DNA of 5,088 nucleotides from Lachnospiraceae bacterium (GTDB lineage: Bacteria > Bacillota_A > Clostridia > Lachnospirales > Lachnospiraceae). The stretch is from assembly GCA_009774655.1 (NCBI GenBank), contig VSOD01000315.1:1-5088 (forward strand), read 5' to 3'. The position numbers and the translations under genes are program-made. The notes beneath the pieces are model-generated. The model was not told the DNA's origin, searched no databases, and saw nothing but the letters and a program-made list of their open reading frames with translations. Below, piece by piece: positions 1 through 5,088 of the stretch; position 1 is the first letter of the stretch, and the number at the start of each line of letters is the position of its first letter.

Positions 1-497
1 TCTAATTCGCGCACCATCCGGCATTGGAGTCTCAGATCATGCTCAAGCGTCTTATAGCGGGATTCATATTCCTCCTCGGGACAATTTCTCAGATAATCGT
101 TGCAGAACGGCTCATTATAAACGTCCCACATCAACAGGTTGGGTTCCTTCTTAAGCAAACGGATCATGGCCGTCAAAAAGGCCCTCTTCTTCTCCCATTC
201 CTCCTGCGTCAGAAGCTCATACGTGCGGATCTGATTACCGCTTGAAAAAATAGGCATAATGCTGATCCCATGAGCGGCACACAGTCTGGTATAATCCAGT
301 ATTTTCTTCTCCAGCGCCTCCGGATCCTTGTGCCACTCCGTCTCTTGGATAAAGATTCGGACGGAATTAATCCGCAGTCTTTGCGCATATCCCAATTCCC
401 GGTCCAGCTGCTCCATGGAAGCCCCCTCTCTCGGGCCATGGTGTACGCCGCGAATCTCACTGTAATCCGATTTTACTCTCTCTTTCCAGGTTTTCAT
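1..497 (-). CDS. GH5-like glycoside hydrolase, N-terminal part (cut by left edge)
   Basis: An uninterrupted reading frame starts at an ATG at 497-495 and runs off the left edge after 165 codons, so only the first part of a TIM barrel is present. The sequence shows a GH5/cellulase-superfamily layout. RGVHHG is at residues 16-21. The stretch ELGYAQRLRINSVRIF at 34-49 matches the usual 'E-G-A-x-x-x-G-x-N-x-V-R' first strands. HGISIMPIF at 76-84 fits the next strand. WDVYNEP at 124-130 is the strand-4 signature, in which Glu129 would be the acid/base catalyst. The nucleophile Glu of strand 7 lies outside the window. No signal peptide is seen, so the visible part suggests a cytoplasmic enzyme acting on imported oligosaccharides. 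The substrate cannot be told; related clostridial proteins are often labelled beta-xylanase or cellulase-like. The gene is divergent from a two-component system that may regulate it. The start is supported by AGGGAGAGG about 12 bases upstream. Confidence 0.82.
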   Translation of the reverse strand, partial: MKTWKERVKSDYSEIRGVHHGPREGASMEQLDRELGYAQRLRINSVRIFIQETEWHKDPEALEKKILDYTRLCAAHGISIMPIFSSGNQIRTYELLTQEEWEKKRAFLTAMIRLLKKEPNLLMWDVYNEPFCNDYLRNCPEEEYESRYKTLEHDLRLQCRMVREL

Positions 498-509
498 GAT
501 CTATAGCTA

Positions 510-520
510 CCTCTCCCTTT
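510..520 (-). promoter_or_regulatory. Ribosome binding site of the glycoside hydrolase
   Basis: On the minus strand the bases read AAAGGGAGAGG, ending 12 bases before the ATG at 497. The purine run is a good anti-16S match, although the spacing is a little long. It supports this ATG as the start over the internal Met28. Confidence 0.6.
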
Positions 521-521
521 C

Positions 522-553
522 TGCCGTTCACACGGCATTTCCCATGAAAATGC
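522..553 (-). repeat. Two overlapping small hairpins in the glycosidase leader
   Basis: TGCCGT (522-527) pairs perfectly with ACGGCA (532-537) across a 4-base loop. GCATTT (535-540) pairs with AAATGC (548-553) across a 7-base loop. The two hairpins share GCA at 535-537, so they cannot form in full together. Both lie just upstream of the ribosome binding site of the glycosidase, inside its likely 5' untranslated region. GCCGTTC also occurs twice as a direct repeat (523-529 and 559-565), so ACGGC has a second possible partner. There is no proof of function; short inverted repeats of this size can arise by chance. Confidence 0.4.
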
Positions 554-600
554 TCTAAGCCGTTCTTCTCTCTTCCCTTCTTCGAAGTAGGCTTTTGTTC

Positions 601-606
601 ATTATA
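601..606 (-). promoter_or_regulatory. Candidate -10 element for the glycoside hydrolase
   Basis: The minus strand reads TATAAT, a perfect sigma-A -10 hexamer. It would start transcription near 594 and give a leader of roughly 97 bases. No good -35 hexamer sits at the expected distance (TAGTTT at 17 bases), which would suit a promoter needing an activator such as the neighbouring AraC-type regulator. That link is inference. Confidence 0.4.
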
Positions 607-627
607 GGAAGATGCCCCCGGAAAAAC

Positions 628-656
628 TATGTACATATTTGAGTGAATATTTCAAA
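628..656. promoter_or_regulatory. AT-rich palindromic segment between the divergent genes
   Basis: TATGTACATA (628-637) is a perfect 10-base palindrome. It is followed directly by TTTGA (638-642) and TCAAA (652-656), an inverted pair. The segment lies between the candidate -10 of the glycosidase (601-606) and the candidate -35 of the kinase (682-687), where an operator would be expected. No known operator consensus is recognised. Confidence 0.25.
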
Positions 657-681
657 ATTCTTACAATTTCTGATTTCTCGA

Positions 682-710
682 TTGCTTTTCCTTTTCACTA
701 AGATTACTAT
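682..710 (+). promoter_or_regulatory. Candidate sigma-A promoter of the two-component operon
   Basis: TTGCTT (682-687) and TACTAT (705-710) are separated by exactly 17 bases, giving a reasonable sigma-A-type promoter. Transcription would start near 717, leaving a short leader of about 29 bases before the kinase ATG at 746. The region is AT-rich, so chance matches are possible. Confidence 0.45.
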
Positions 711-735
711 CATACATAGACATTTTCTGACAGAT

Positions 736-740
736 GGAGG
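736..740 (+). promoter_or_regulatory. Start-deciding ribosome binding site of the kinase
   Basis: GGAGG sits 5 bases before the ATG at 746 and overlaps an earlier in-frame ATG at 734. The earlier ATG has only pyrimidine-rich sequence upstream and no Shine-Dalgarno site, so the start at 746 (protein beginning MLFHKREYSL) is preferred. Confidence 0.75.
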
Positions 741-745
741 TATTC

Positions 746-2503
746 ATGCTTTTTCACAAACGCGAGTACTCGCTTTTTTCTCAGCTGATCAAAATTGTTT
801 TGGTGATATATGGCCTTTTTTTGATTTCCTTTTTGATCCTTTTTCTGTTCCTGAACCATAATATGCGCTCCAATCTTTATGACAGCTACTACCGAACGAT
901 AGATTATTGCCTAACTGAGACTAAAAATGATCTGGAAATCGCCAATCGTTCCGTTCTGTCAACCCTTTACAACAACCCTGATCTGTCTCAGTTATCCACT
1001 TCGGATCATATGATGACGATTTCCGCCTGCGAATCCCGTCTTCAGAGAACACTGAGTTCTTATTTGCTGTGCTATTCGACAGTGGACGGATTGTTTTTCT
1101 ACAGCGAGCGCAATGACCGTTTTATTTCCAAGTCAAGAGACCCCAATACCTCCTTTTCCACCTATTTCAAAACCTTTCTGCGATCGGTGGACTTTGCCGC
1201 CTTTTCCAGAGAACTCACTTCGCAGAAGAGTTCTTTTGCTTTCTGTGAAATTGATGGCAGCTATTGTCTTGTGCGTATGTTTGCCTACAACAATACCATC
1301 GGCGGCGCATGGGTCAATGTGGATACAATCATGCATGATCTGGAAGAATCCACTTCCAAAGATACGCTTTGCGCCTTCCTCAACGCGCCGGAAACAGAGC
1401 TTCCCGTTGTCAATCAGGCTGTGGATTCCAACGAGTTACAACTGCTTCTTGGCAAAAACACACAGGTTGTAACCTACTCCGGCAGTAAATATCTGAAATT
1501 TGAGATCAGGCCCTCCTTCTGCCAATCGGATCTGCTGATCCTGATGCCCTATTCCCATCTGCAGCAGACGCTGGAGCTTCGATTTAAACTGCAGGGTGTA
1601 TTCATCGTCATCCTCACCCTTTGCTTTCTCTCCACCTTTATCCTGTTCAGCACCAGACTGCGTCTGCCGATCCGTGAGCTGTACAGGATCTCGGAAACGG
1701 TGAAGGAAAGTCCTCAGCTTGAGGCGCTTAATCTCCAGGAAGTCAGCCGCTGTAAGGAAGTACGGGAAATTCATGAGGAAGTCATTCGTCTTCTGGAGCA
1801 CATCGATTCCCTGGAGAACCAAGTACTCCGGGAACAGCTTCTGAAAAAAGAGTACGAACTCCTGAGCCTGCGCAATCAGGTATCGCCCCATTTTCTGATC
1901 AATTGCCTGAGCGTTATCTCCTCCATGGCGGGCACCTCTGTGAGCCGTATTGTTTTAAAGTCCATGATATCCACTCTGGCAGAGCACCTGCGCTACACTC
2001 TTTCCACCAAGCCCTTTGTCAGTCTGGCGGAAGAGATGCATTTCGTGCGCAATTATTATGATCTGAACAGTTACCGTTACCCTGACAGTCTGCTCTTTCA
2101 AATTAATATACAGGGGTTATGTGATAATGCGGCCGTCTTTCCCAGCCTGGTTTTGATGTTGAGCGAGAATTCCATTAAGCATAATTTAAGCACCAGCGAT
2201 AAGCTGAGTCTCACCGTCACCGCCTTTGAGGAGCAGAGTGAAAGCGGGCAGGTCTATGTGCACATTAGACATACGGACACCGGAAGCGGTTTTCCGGAGC
2301 AGATGCTGGCGGATTTGAACAACCCGGCTCCTACCGTGGAGGAAATTGCAGACGGCTCCAGAATCGGACTCTATAATATCAAAAAGAGGATCCTTTTGGC
2401 CTATGATGATTCCCACACCAGCATCCTCTTTTCCAATCTCCCGCATGGAGGCGGAGCCCAGGTTGACATTATTCTTCCCTATATTTCCTACCAGGACTCT
2501 TAA
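746..2503 (+). CDS. Membrane sensor histidine kinase (YesM/LytS-like, His_kinase family)
   Basis: This is a sensor kinase of 585 residues, normal for the class. A short cytoplasmic N-terminus is followed by a first membrane helix at about 14-37, an extracytoplasmic sensor region of about 245 residues that I do not recognise, and a second helix at about 284-302. After that come a HAMP-like linker and a coiled-coil segment rich in E, L and R (about 345-378). The phospho-acceptor box is QVSPHFLINCL with His382. The ATP-binding N box is SENSIKHN (Asn475). The G boxes are DTGSGF (511-516) and GSRIGLYN (537-544). The usual family forms are NPHFLYN, ENAIKHG and DNGxG, so several positions differ, but the key His, Asn and Gly residues are kept. 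It lies 64 bases upstream of the response regulator, its obvious phosphotransfer partner. The ligand is unknown; in this family it is often carbohydrate-related. Confidence 0.92.
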   Translation: MLFHKREYSLFSQLIKIVLVIYGLFLISFLILFLFLNHNMRSNLYDSYYRTIDYCLTETKNDLEIANRSVLSTLYNNPDLSQLSTSDHMMTISACESRLQRTLSSYLLCYSTVDGLFFYSERNDRFISKSRDPNTSFSTYFKTFLRSVDFAAFSRELTSQKSSFAFCEIDGSYCLVRMFAYNNTIGGAWVNVDTIMHDLEESTSKDTLCAFLNAPETELPVVNQAVDSNELQLLLGKNTQVVTYSGSKYLKFEIRPSFCQSDLLILMPYSHLQQTLELRFKLQGVFIVILTLCFLSTFILFSTRLRLPIRELYRISETVKESPQLEALNLQEVSRCKEVREIHEEVIRLLEHIDSLENQVLREQLLKKEYELLSLRNQVSPHFLINCLSVISSMAGTSVSRIVLKSMISTLAEHLRYTLSTKPFVSLAEEMHFVRNYYDLNSYRYPDSLLFQINIQGLCDNAAVFPSLVLMLSENSIKHNLSTSDKLSLTVTAFEEQSESGQVYVHIRHTDTGSGFPEQMLADLNNPAPTVEEIADGSRIGLYNIKKRILLAYDDSHTSILFSNLPHGGGAQVDIILPYISYQDS

Positions 2504-2567
2504 GATCCTGTTCATACCGCTCATTTTATTTTGAAAACTATACACTTATGATACGAGGAAAACAGTT

Positions 2568-3314
2568 ATGAAAATACTGATCATAGACGACGAATTCTAT
2601 ATTGTTGAAGACATCCGGCTCAATACCGACTGGGACAAGCTGGGCATCAGTGAACAGTATACGGCACACAGCGTACCGGAGGCAAAACACGTGATGGAAC
2701 AGCATCCTGACATGAATATCGTTCTGACAGATATCGAGATGCCCAAAGAAAACGGATTTGATTTCATCCGCTGGCTGCATGAGAAGAATCTGAATCCTGT
2801 AGTCCTGCTGCTGACCGGTCACGAACGATTTGACTATGCGCATTCTGCTATTGAGCTGCACGTCCAGAACTATCTCACCAAACCGGTAGATATTCACCAT
2901 CTGGAGAGCACCCTGGCAAAAGCTGTAAAAGAAAGCAAGCGAAGAAATGTATATCCGGAATTATTTCAGATCAATCCGGAAGAAGAACAGCCGGAATCCA
3001 CAATTGAAATCATTCAGGATTGTGTACGCAAAAACCTCTCTTCTCCCGATCTGAACCGCCAGTTGATCGCCGAATTCGTTCACATGAATCCGGATTATAT
3101 CTCTGCTATATTCAGCAAAAAGACCGGGGAATCTCTCACAAGCTTTATTCTCAAAGAGCGACTGAAAGCTGCGAAGGTTATGCTGTCCACAACAGATTAT
3201 TCCTTACAGGAGATCGGATACAGAACCGGGTTTTCCACACCCTCTTATTTTCAGAGACAATTCAAAAAGAGCGTGGGCATCACTCCTAAACAGTATCGTA
3301 TGGAGGAAAAATAA
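2568..3314 (+). CDS. Response regulator with AraC-type DNA-binding domain (YesN-like, compact)
   Basis: This protein of 248 residues has two domains. The receiver, at about 1-120, shows the acidic pair Asp7-Asp8, the phospho-acceptor Asp55 in VLTDIEMP, the switch residue Thr83 in LLLTGHERFDYA, and Lys105 in YLTKPVD. A short linker of about 25 residues (121-145) leads to a C-terminal AraC/XylS domain at 146-248. That domain has a first helix-turn-helix around LNRQLIAEFVHMNPDYISAIF (two helices, about 162-182) and the family signature GYRTGFSTPSYFQRQFKK (217-234) ending in GITPKQYR. Many YesN-type regulators are about 500 residues with a long middle region that is missing here, so this is a short form. 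The start has GAGGA at 2555-2559, 8 bases upstream. It is probably co-transcribed with the kinase. The likely target is the divergent glycosidase promoter, inferred from position. Confidence 0.93.
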   Translation: MKILIIDDEFYIVEDIRLNTDWDKLGISEQYTAHSVPEAKHVMEQHPDMNIVLTDIEMPKENGFDFIRWLHEKNLNPVVLLLTGHERFDYAHSAIELHVQNYLTKPVDIHHLESTLAKAVKESKRRNVYPELFQINPEEEQPESTIEIIQDCVRKNLSSPDLNRQLIAEFVHMNPDYISAIFSKKTGESLTSFILKERLKAAKVMLSTTDYSLQEIGYRTGFSTPSYFQRQFKKSVGITPKQYRMEEK

Positions 3315-3322
3315 CAAAACTA

Positions 3323-3351
3323 TTGACACGCACATACAATGGTGCTATAGT
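3323..3351 (+). promoter_or_regulatory. Near-consensus sigma-A promoter of the T-box/trpB unit
   Basis: TTGACA (3323-3328) is a perfect -35 hexamer. TATAGT (3346-3351) is a good -10 hexamer after an exact 17-base spacer. Transcription should start near 3358. The -35 begins only 8 bases after the response regulator stop codon. Confidence 0.85.
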
Positions 3352-3578
3352 ATATAAAAATTTCATACAGCAAACCGTTGAAGCGGAGATAACGGCAATC
3401 ATGCCTTTACAGAGAACCTGCGATGCTGAGAAGCAGGTAAGAAACAAGTTGTCAAATGGACCGCTGAGGGCGCAGTCAAATGTGATCTTTAACACAGAGT
3501 ATTCTGCGACGCTGCAGGCAAGCGTAATATGCCGGGGATATGTTGGTATCCTGCTAAGCGCACGGGTCATACCGTGAA

Positions 3579-3631
3579 TCAAGGTGGCACCGCGGATAGT
3601 GTCTACAATTATTGTATCTATTCGTCCTTGA
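3579..3631 (+). promoter_or_regulatory. T-box antiterminator
   Basis: TCAAGG (3579-3584) pairs with CCTTGA (3626-3631). CGGATAG (3593-3599) pairs with CTATTCG (3618-3624), and G3592 can pair with U3625. This leaves the standard 7-base bulge UGGCACC (3585-3591). Its first four bases, UGGC, are complementary to a tRNA 3' end GCCA, that is, discriminator G73. The bases 3623-3631 are also the 5' arm of the terminator, so the two structures exclude each other. Confidence 0.9.
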
Positions 3632-3662
3632 CAGAAAGTCTATTTCTGTCAGGGGCGTTTTT
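3623..3662 (+). terminator. Regulated intrinsic terminator of the T-box
   Basis: The 15-base arm 3623-3637 pairs along its whole length with 3643-3657 (two G-U pairs) around the 5-base loop GTCTA. A run of five T follows at 3658-3662. It should form when tRNA-Trp is charged and stop transcription before trpB. It is also the first terminator met by transcripts coming from the response regulator gene. Confidence 0.92.
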
Positions 3663-3720
3663 GTTTGGCAGAAATGCACTTTTGTTACAAAATCACAAAT
3701 TTCACAAGGAGGCAACTGCC

Positions 3721-5088
3721 ATGAACAACGAAAAAATCCCTTACAAAATCTATCTCACCGAAAACGAAATGCCCAGGGCATGGTATAACCTGCGCGCCGA
3801 TATGCAACAGAAACCGGCGCCGCTCTTAAATCCCGCCACCCACAAGCCTATGACGGCGGCAGAGCTCTCCGGCGTTTTCTGCGAGGAGCTGGTGGCGCAG
3901 GAGCTGGATAATGATACACCGTACTTCGAGATTCCGGAGGAAATCCGCGATTTCTATAAGATGTACCGTCCGGCGCCGCTTGTCCGCGCCTACTGTCTGG
4001 AGAAAAAGCTCGGCACACCCGCGAAGATCTACTACAAATTCGAGGGCAACAACACCAGCGGCAGTCACAAGTTAAACTCCGCCATCGCCCAGGCCTATTA
4101 CGCAAAGAAACAGGGCCTTAACGGCGTGACCACCGAAACCGGAGCCGGTCAATGGGGCACGGCGCTTTCCATGGCGTGTTCCTATCTGGGCCTCGACTGC
4201 AAGGTCTACATGGTGAAGTGCTCCTACGAGCAGAAACCTTTCCGCCGGGAAGTGATGCGCACCTACGGTGCGTCGGTAACGCCGTCGCCTTCCATGGAAA
4301 CCGAAGTCGGCCGGAAGATTCTGGCCGAACATCCGGGCACTACGGGGAGCCTCGGCTGCGCTATTTCCGAGGCGGTGGAGACGGCGGTATCCAGTGACGG
4401 TTACCGTTACGTGCTGGGCAGCGTGCTCAACCAGGTGCTTCTCCACCAGTCCATCATAGGCTTAGAAACCAAAACCGCCTTGGATAAATACGGCGTAAAA
4501 CCCGACATCATCATCGGCTGTGCCGGCGGCGGATCCAATCTGGGCGGTCTGATCGCACCGTTTATGGGAGAAAAGCTCCGCGGCGAGGCCGACTATCGGA
4601 TCATCGCCGTCGAACCCGCTTCCTGCCCCAGCTTGACCCGCGGCGTATACGCCTACGATTTCTGCGATACCGGTATGGTCTGCCCCCTTGCCAGAATGTA
4701 CACGCTGGGCAGCGACTTTATCCCCTCCGCCAACCATGCCGGCGGCCTGCGCTATCACGGCATGAGTTCCACCCTGTCCGAGCTCTATCATCAGGGCCTG
4801 ATGGAAGCAGTCAGCGTCAAGCAGACGGAAGTATTTGAAGCCGCAGAGTACTTCGCAAAAGTAGAAGGCATCCTGCCCGCGCCGGAAAGCTCCCACGCAA
4901 TCCGCGTCGCCATTGACGAAGCAGTCCGGTGCAAGGAAACCGGAGAAGAGAAGACCATCGTCTTCGGCCTCACCGGTACGGGCTATTTCGATATGATGGC
5001 CTATGAGAAATTCCCCGACGCGAAGCTGGATGCCTACTTCCCTACCGAAGAAGACCTGGCGATCTACCGCAGCAGGCTGCCAAAGGTT
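3721..5088 (+). CDS. trpB: Tryptophan synthase beta chain, TrpB2 type (cut by right edge)
   Basis: This is a PLP-dependent enzyme that joins indole to a serine-derived aminoacrylate to make L-tryptophan. The frame has 456 codons and no stop yet; TrpB2 proteins are usually about 450-460 residues, so only the last few residues are likely missing. Visible motifs are NNTSGSHKLNSA with the PLP lysine Lys117, TETGAGQWGTA with the catalytic Glu139, and the phosphate-binding GCAGGGSNLGG (266-276). The long N-terminus before the PLP lysine (116 residues, against about 85 in classical TrpB) and the text FEGNNTSGSHK indicate the TrpB2 subfamily rather than the TrpA-partner TrpB1. Some TrpB2 enzymes are known to prefer O-phosphoserine to serine; whether this one does cannot be told. 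AAGGAGG at 3706-3712, 8 bases upstream, fixes the start. Expression is under the Trp T-box. No trpA is visible. Confidence 0.95.
   Translation, partial: MNNEKIPYKIYLTENEMPRAWYNLRADMQQKPAPLLNPATHKPMTAAELSGVFCEELVAQELDNDTPYFEIPEEIRDFYKMYRPAPLVRAYCLEKKLGTPAKIYYKFEGNNTSGSHKLNSAIAQAYYAKKQGLNGVTTETGAGQWGTALSMACSYLGLDCKVYMVKCSYEQKPFRREVMRTYGASVTPSPSMETEVGRKILAEHPGTTGSLGCAISEAVETAVSSDGYRYVLGSVLNQVLLHQSIIGLETKTALDKYGVKPDIIIGCAGGGSNLGGLIAPFMGEKLRGEADYRIIAVEPASCPSLTRGVYAYDFCDTGMVCPLARMYTLGSDFIPSANHAGGLRYHGMSSTLSELYHQGLMEAVSVKQTEVFEAAEYFAKVEGILPAPESSHAIRVAIDEAVRCKETGEEKTIVFGLTGTGYFDMMAYEKFPDAKLDAYFPTEEDLAIYRSRLPKV

Larger units (their letters stand above)
3358..3662 (+). promoter_or_regulatory. T-box riboswitch, tRNA-Trp specific (UGG specifier)
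   Basis: This leader RNA senses uncharged tRNA and lets transcription continue into the downstream gene. Stem I can be built by eye. AGCGG (3382-3386) pairs with CCGCT (3461-3465). A symmetrical 7x7 internal loop follows (3387-3393 against 3454-3460), then GGCAA (3394-3398) pairs with TTGTC (3449-3453). The distal part has AGAGA (3411-3415) and the hairpin ACCTGC/GCAGGT (3416-3421, 3433-3438) with GATGCTGAGAA in the loop. In the specifier loop the triplet UGG (3457-3459) is followed by one A before the lower helix, the usual position, and it reads tryptophan. A hairpin CACGG/CCGTG (3561-3565, 3572-3576) looks like stem III. The T-box core AAGGTGGCACCGCGG is at 3581-3595. The downstream gene is a tryptophan synthase beta chain, which agrees. 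Confidence 0.95.

Noticed and set aside
209..460. Minus-strand frame of 83 codons
   Set aside because: It is rich in Arg and Ser and is the out-of-frame shadow of the glycosidase, whose frame is open throughout and carries the NEP motif.
24..506. Plus-strand frames at 24-245 and 270-506
   Set aside because: They are antisense shadows of the glycosidase and have no convincing ribosome binding sites.
734..745. Earlier ATG start for the kinase (MEVF before MLFHKR)
   Set aside because: It has no Shine-Dalgarno sequence, while its own bases form GGAGG for the ATG at 746.
2504..2567. Possible internal promoter or terminator between kinase and regulator
   Set aside because: TTGAAA at 2531-2536 has no -10 at the right distance, and no hairpin with a T run is present. 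Co-transcription is simpler.
3323..3577. An 84-codon open frame over the T-box leader, possible leader peptide
   Set aside because: Its ATG lies inside the promoter, upstream of the expected transcription start, and the bases are explained by T-box structure. Control is by tRNA, so no leader peptide is needed.
3286..3582. Minus-strand open frame across the end of the regulator gene and the T-box
   Set aside because: It overlaps a clear gene end, a promoter and a conserved RNA, has no ribosome binding site, and the protein resembles nothing recognisable.
4072..4896. Minus-strand frames opposite trpB2
   Set aside because: They arise from high-GC coding sequence on the other strand; the TrpB2 frame has all its active-site motifs.
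1..5088. CRISPR array, tRNA or rRNA genes, insertion sequences, attachment sites
   Set aside because: I saw no regularly spaced repeats, cloverleaf sequences, rRNA motifs, transposase motifs or terminal inverted repeats.

Overview
The window looks like chromosomal DNA of a Gram-positive, low-to-moderate GC Clostridia-type organism, plausibly Lachnospiraceae. The evidence is a tryptophan T-box leader, strong AGGAGG-type ribosome binding sites, sigma-A-like promoters, a YesM/YesN-style two-component pair, and a gut-Firmicute-like glycosidase. The family-level assignment is inference.

Layout, left to right. (1) Positions 1-497, minus strand: the first 165 codons of a GH5-like (cellulase-superfamily TIM-barrel) glycoside hydrolase that runs off the left edge. 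(2) Positions 498-745: a divergent intergenic region holding a candidate promoter for each direction, two small overlapping hairpins in the glycosidase leader, and an AT-rich centre with a short palindrome. (3) Positions 746-2503 and 2568-3314, plus strand: a sensor histidine kinase of the His_kinase/HATPase (YesM, LytS-like) class and its partner, a compact response regulator with a receiver and an AraC-type DNA-binding domain. They are very likely one operon. (4) Positions 3323-3662: a near-consensus promoter and a complete T-box riboswitch. Its UGG specifier, UGGC tRNA-acceptor bulge, antiterminator and competing terminator can all be read directly. (5) Positions 3721-5088, plus strand: a tryptophan synthase beta chain of the long TrpB2 type, 456 codons visible and still open at the right edge.

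How the parts work together. The divergent glycosidase and two-component system form a familiar arrangement in which an extracellular carbohydrate-related signal is sensed and the adjacent sugar-use genes are switched on. The target is inferred from position only. The TrpB2 gene is an independent unit controlled by tRNA-Trp charging. The promoter of the T-box begins 8 bases after the stop codon of the response regulator and no terminator fits between them. Transcripts from the two-component operon should therefore enter the T-box, whose terminator would be the first stop signal they meet.

I do not see a clearly undescribed system here. Most of the window is well explained by known families. 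The points most worth a second look are the junction between the two-component operon and the T-box, the fully readable Trp specificity of the T-box, and the partial glycosidase at the left edge.
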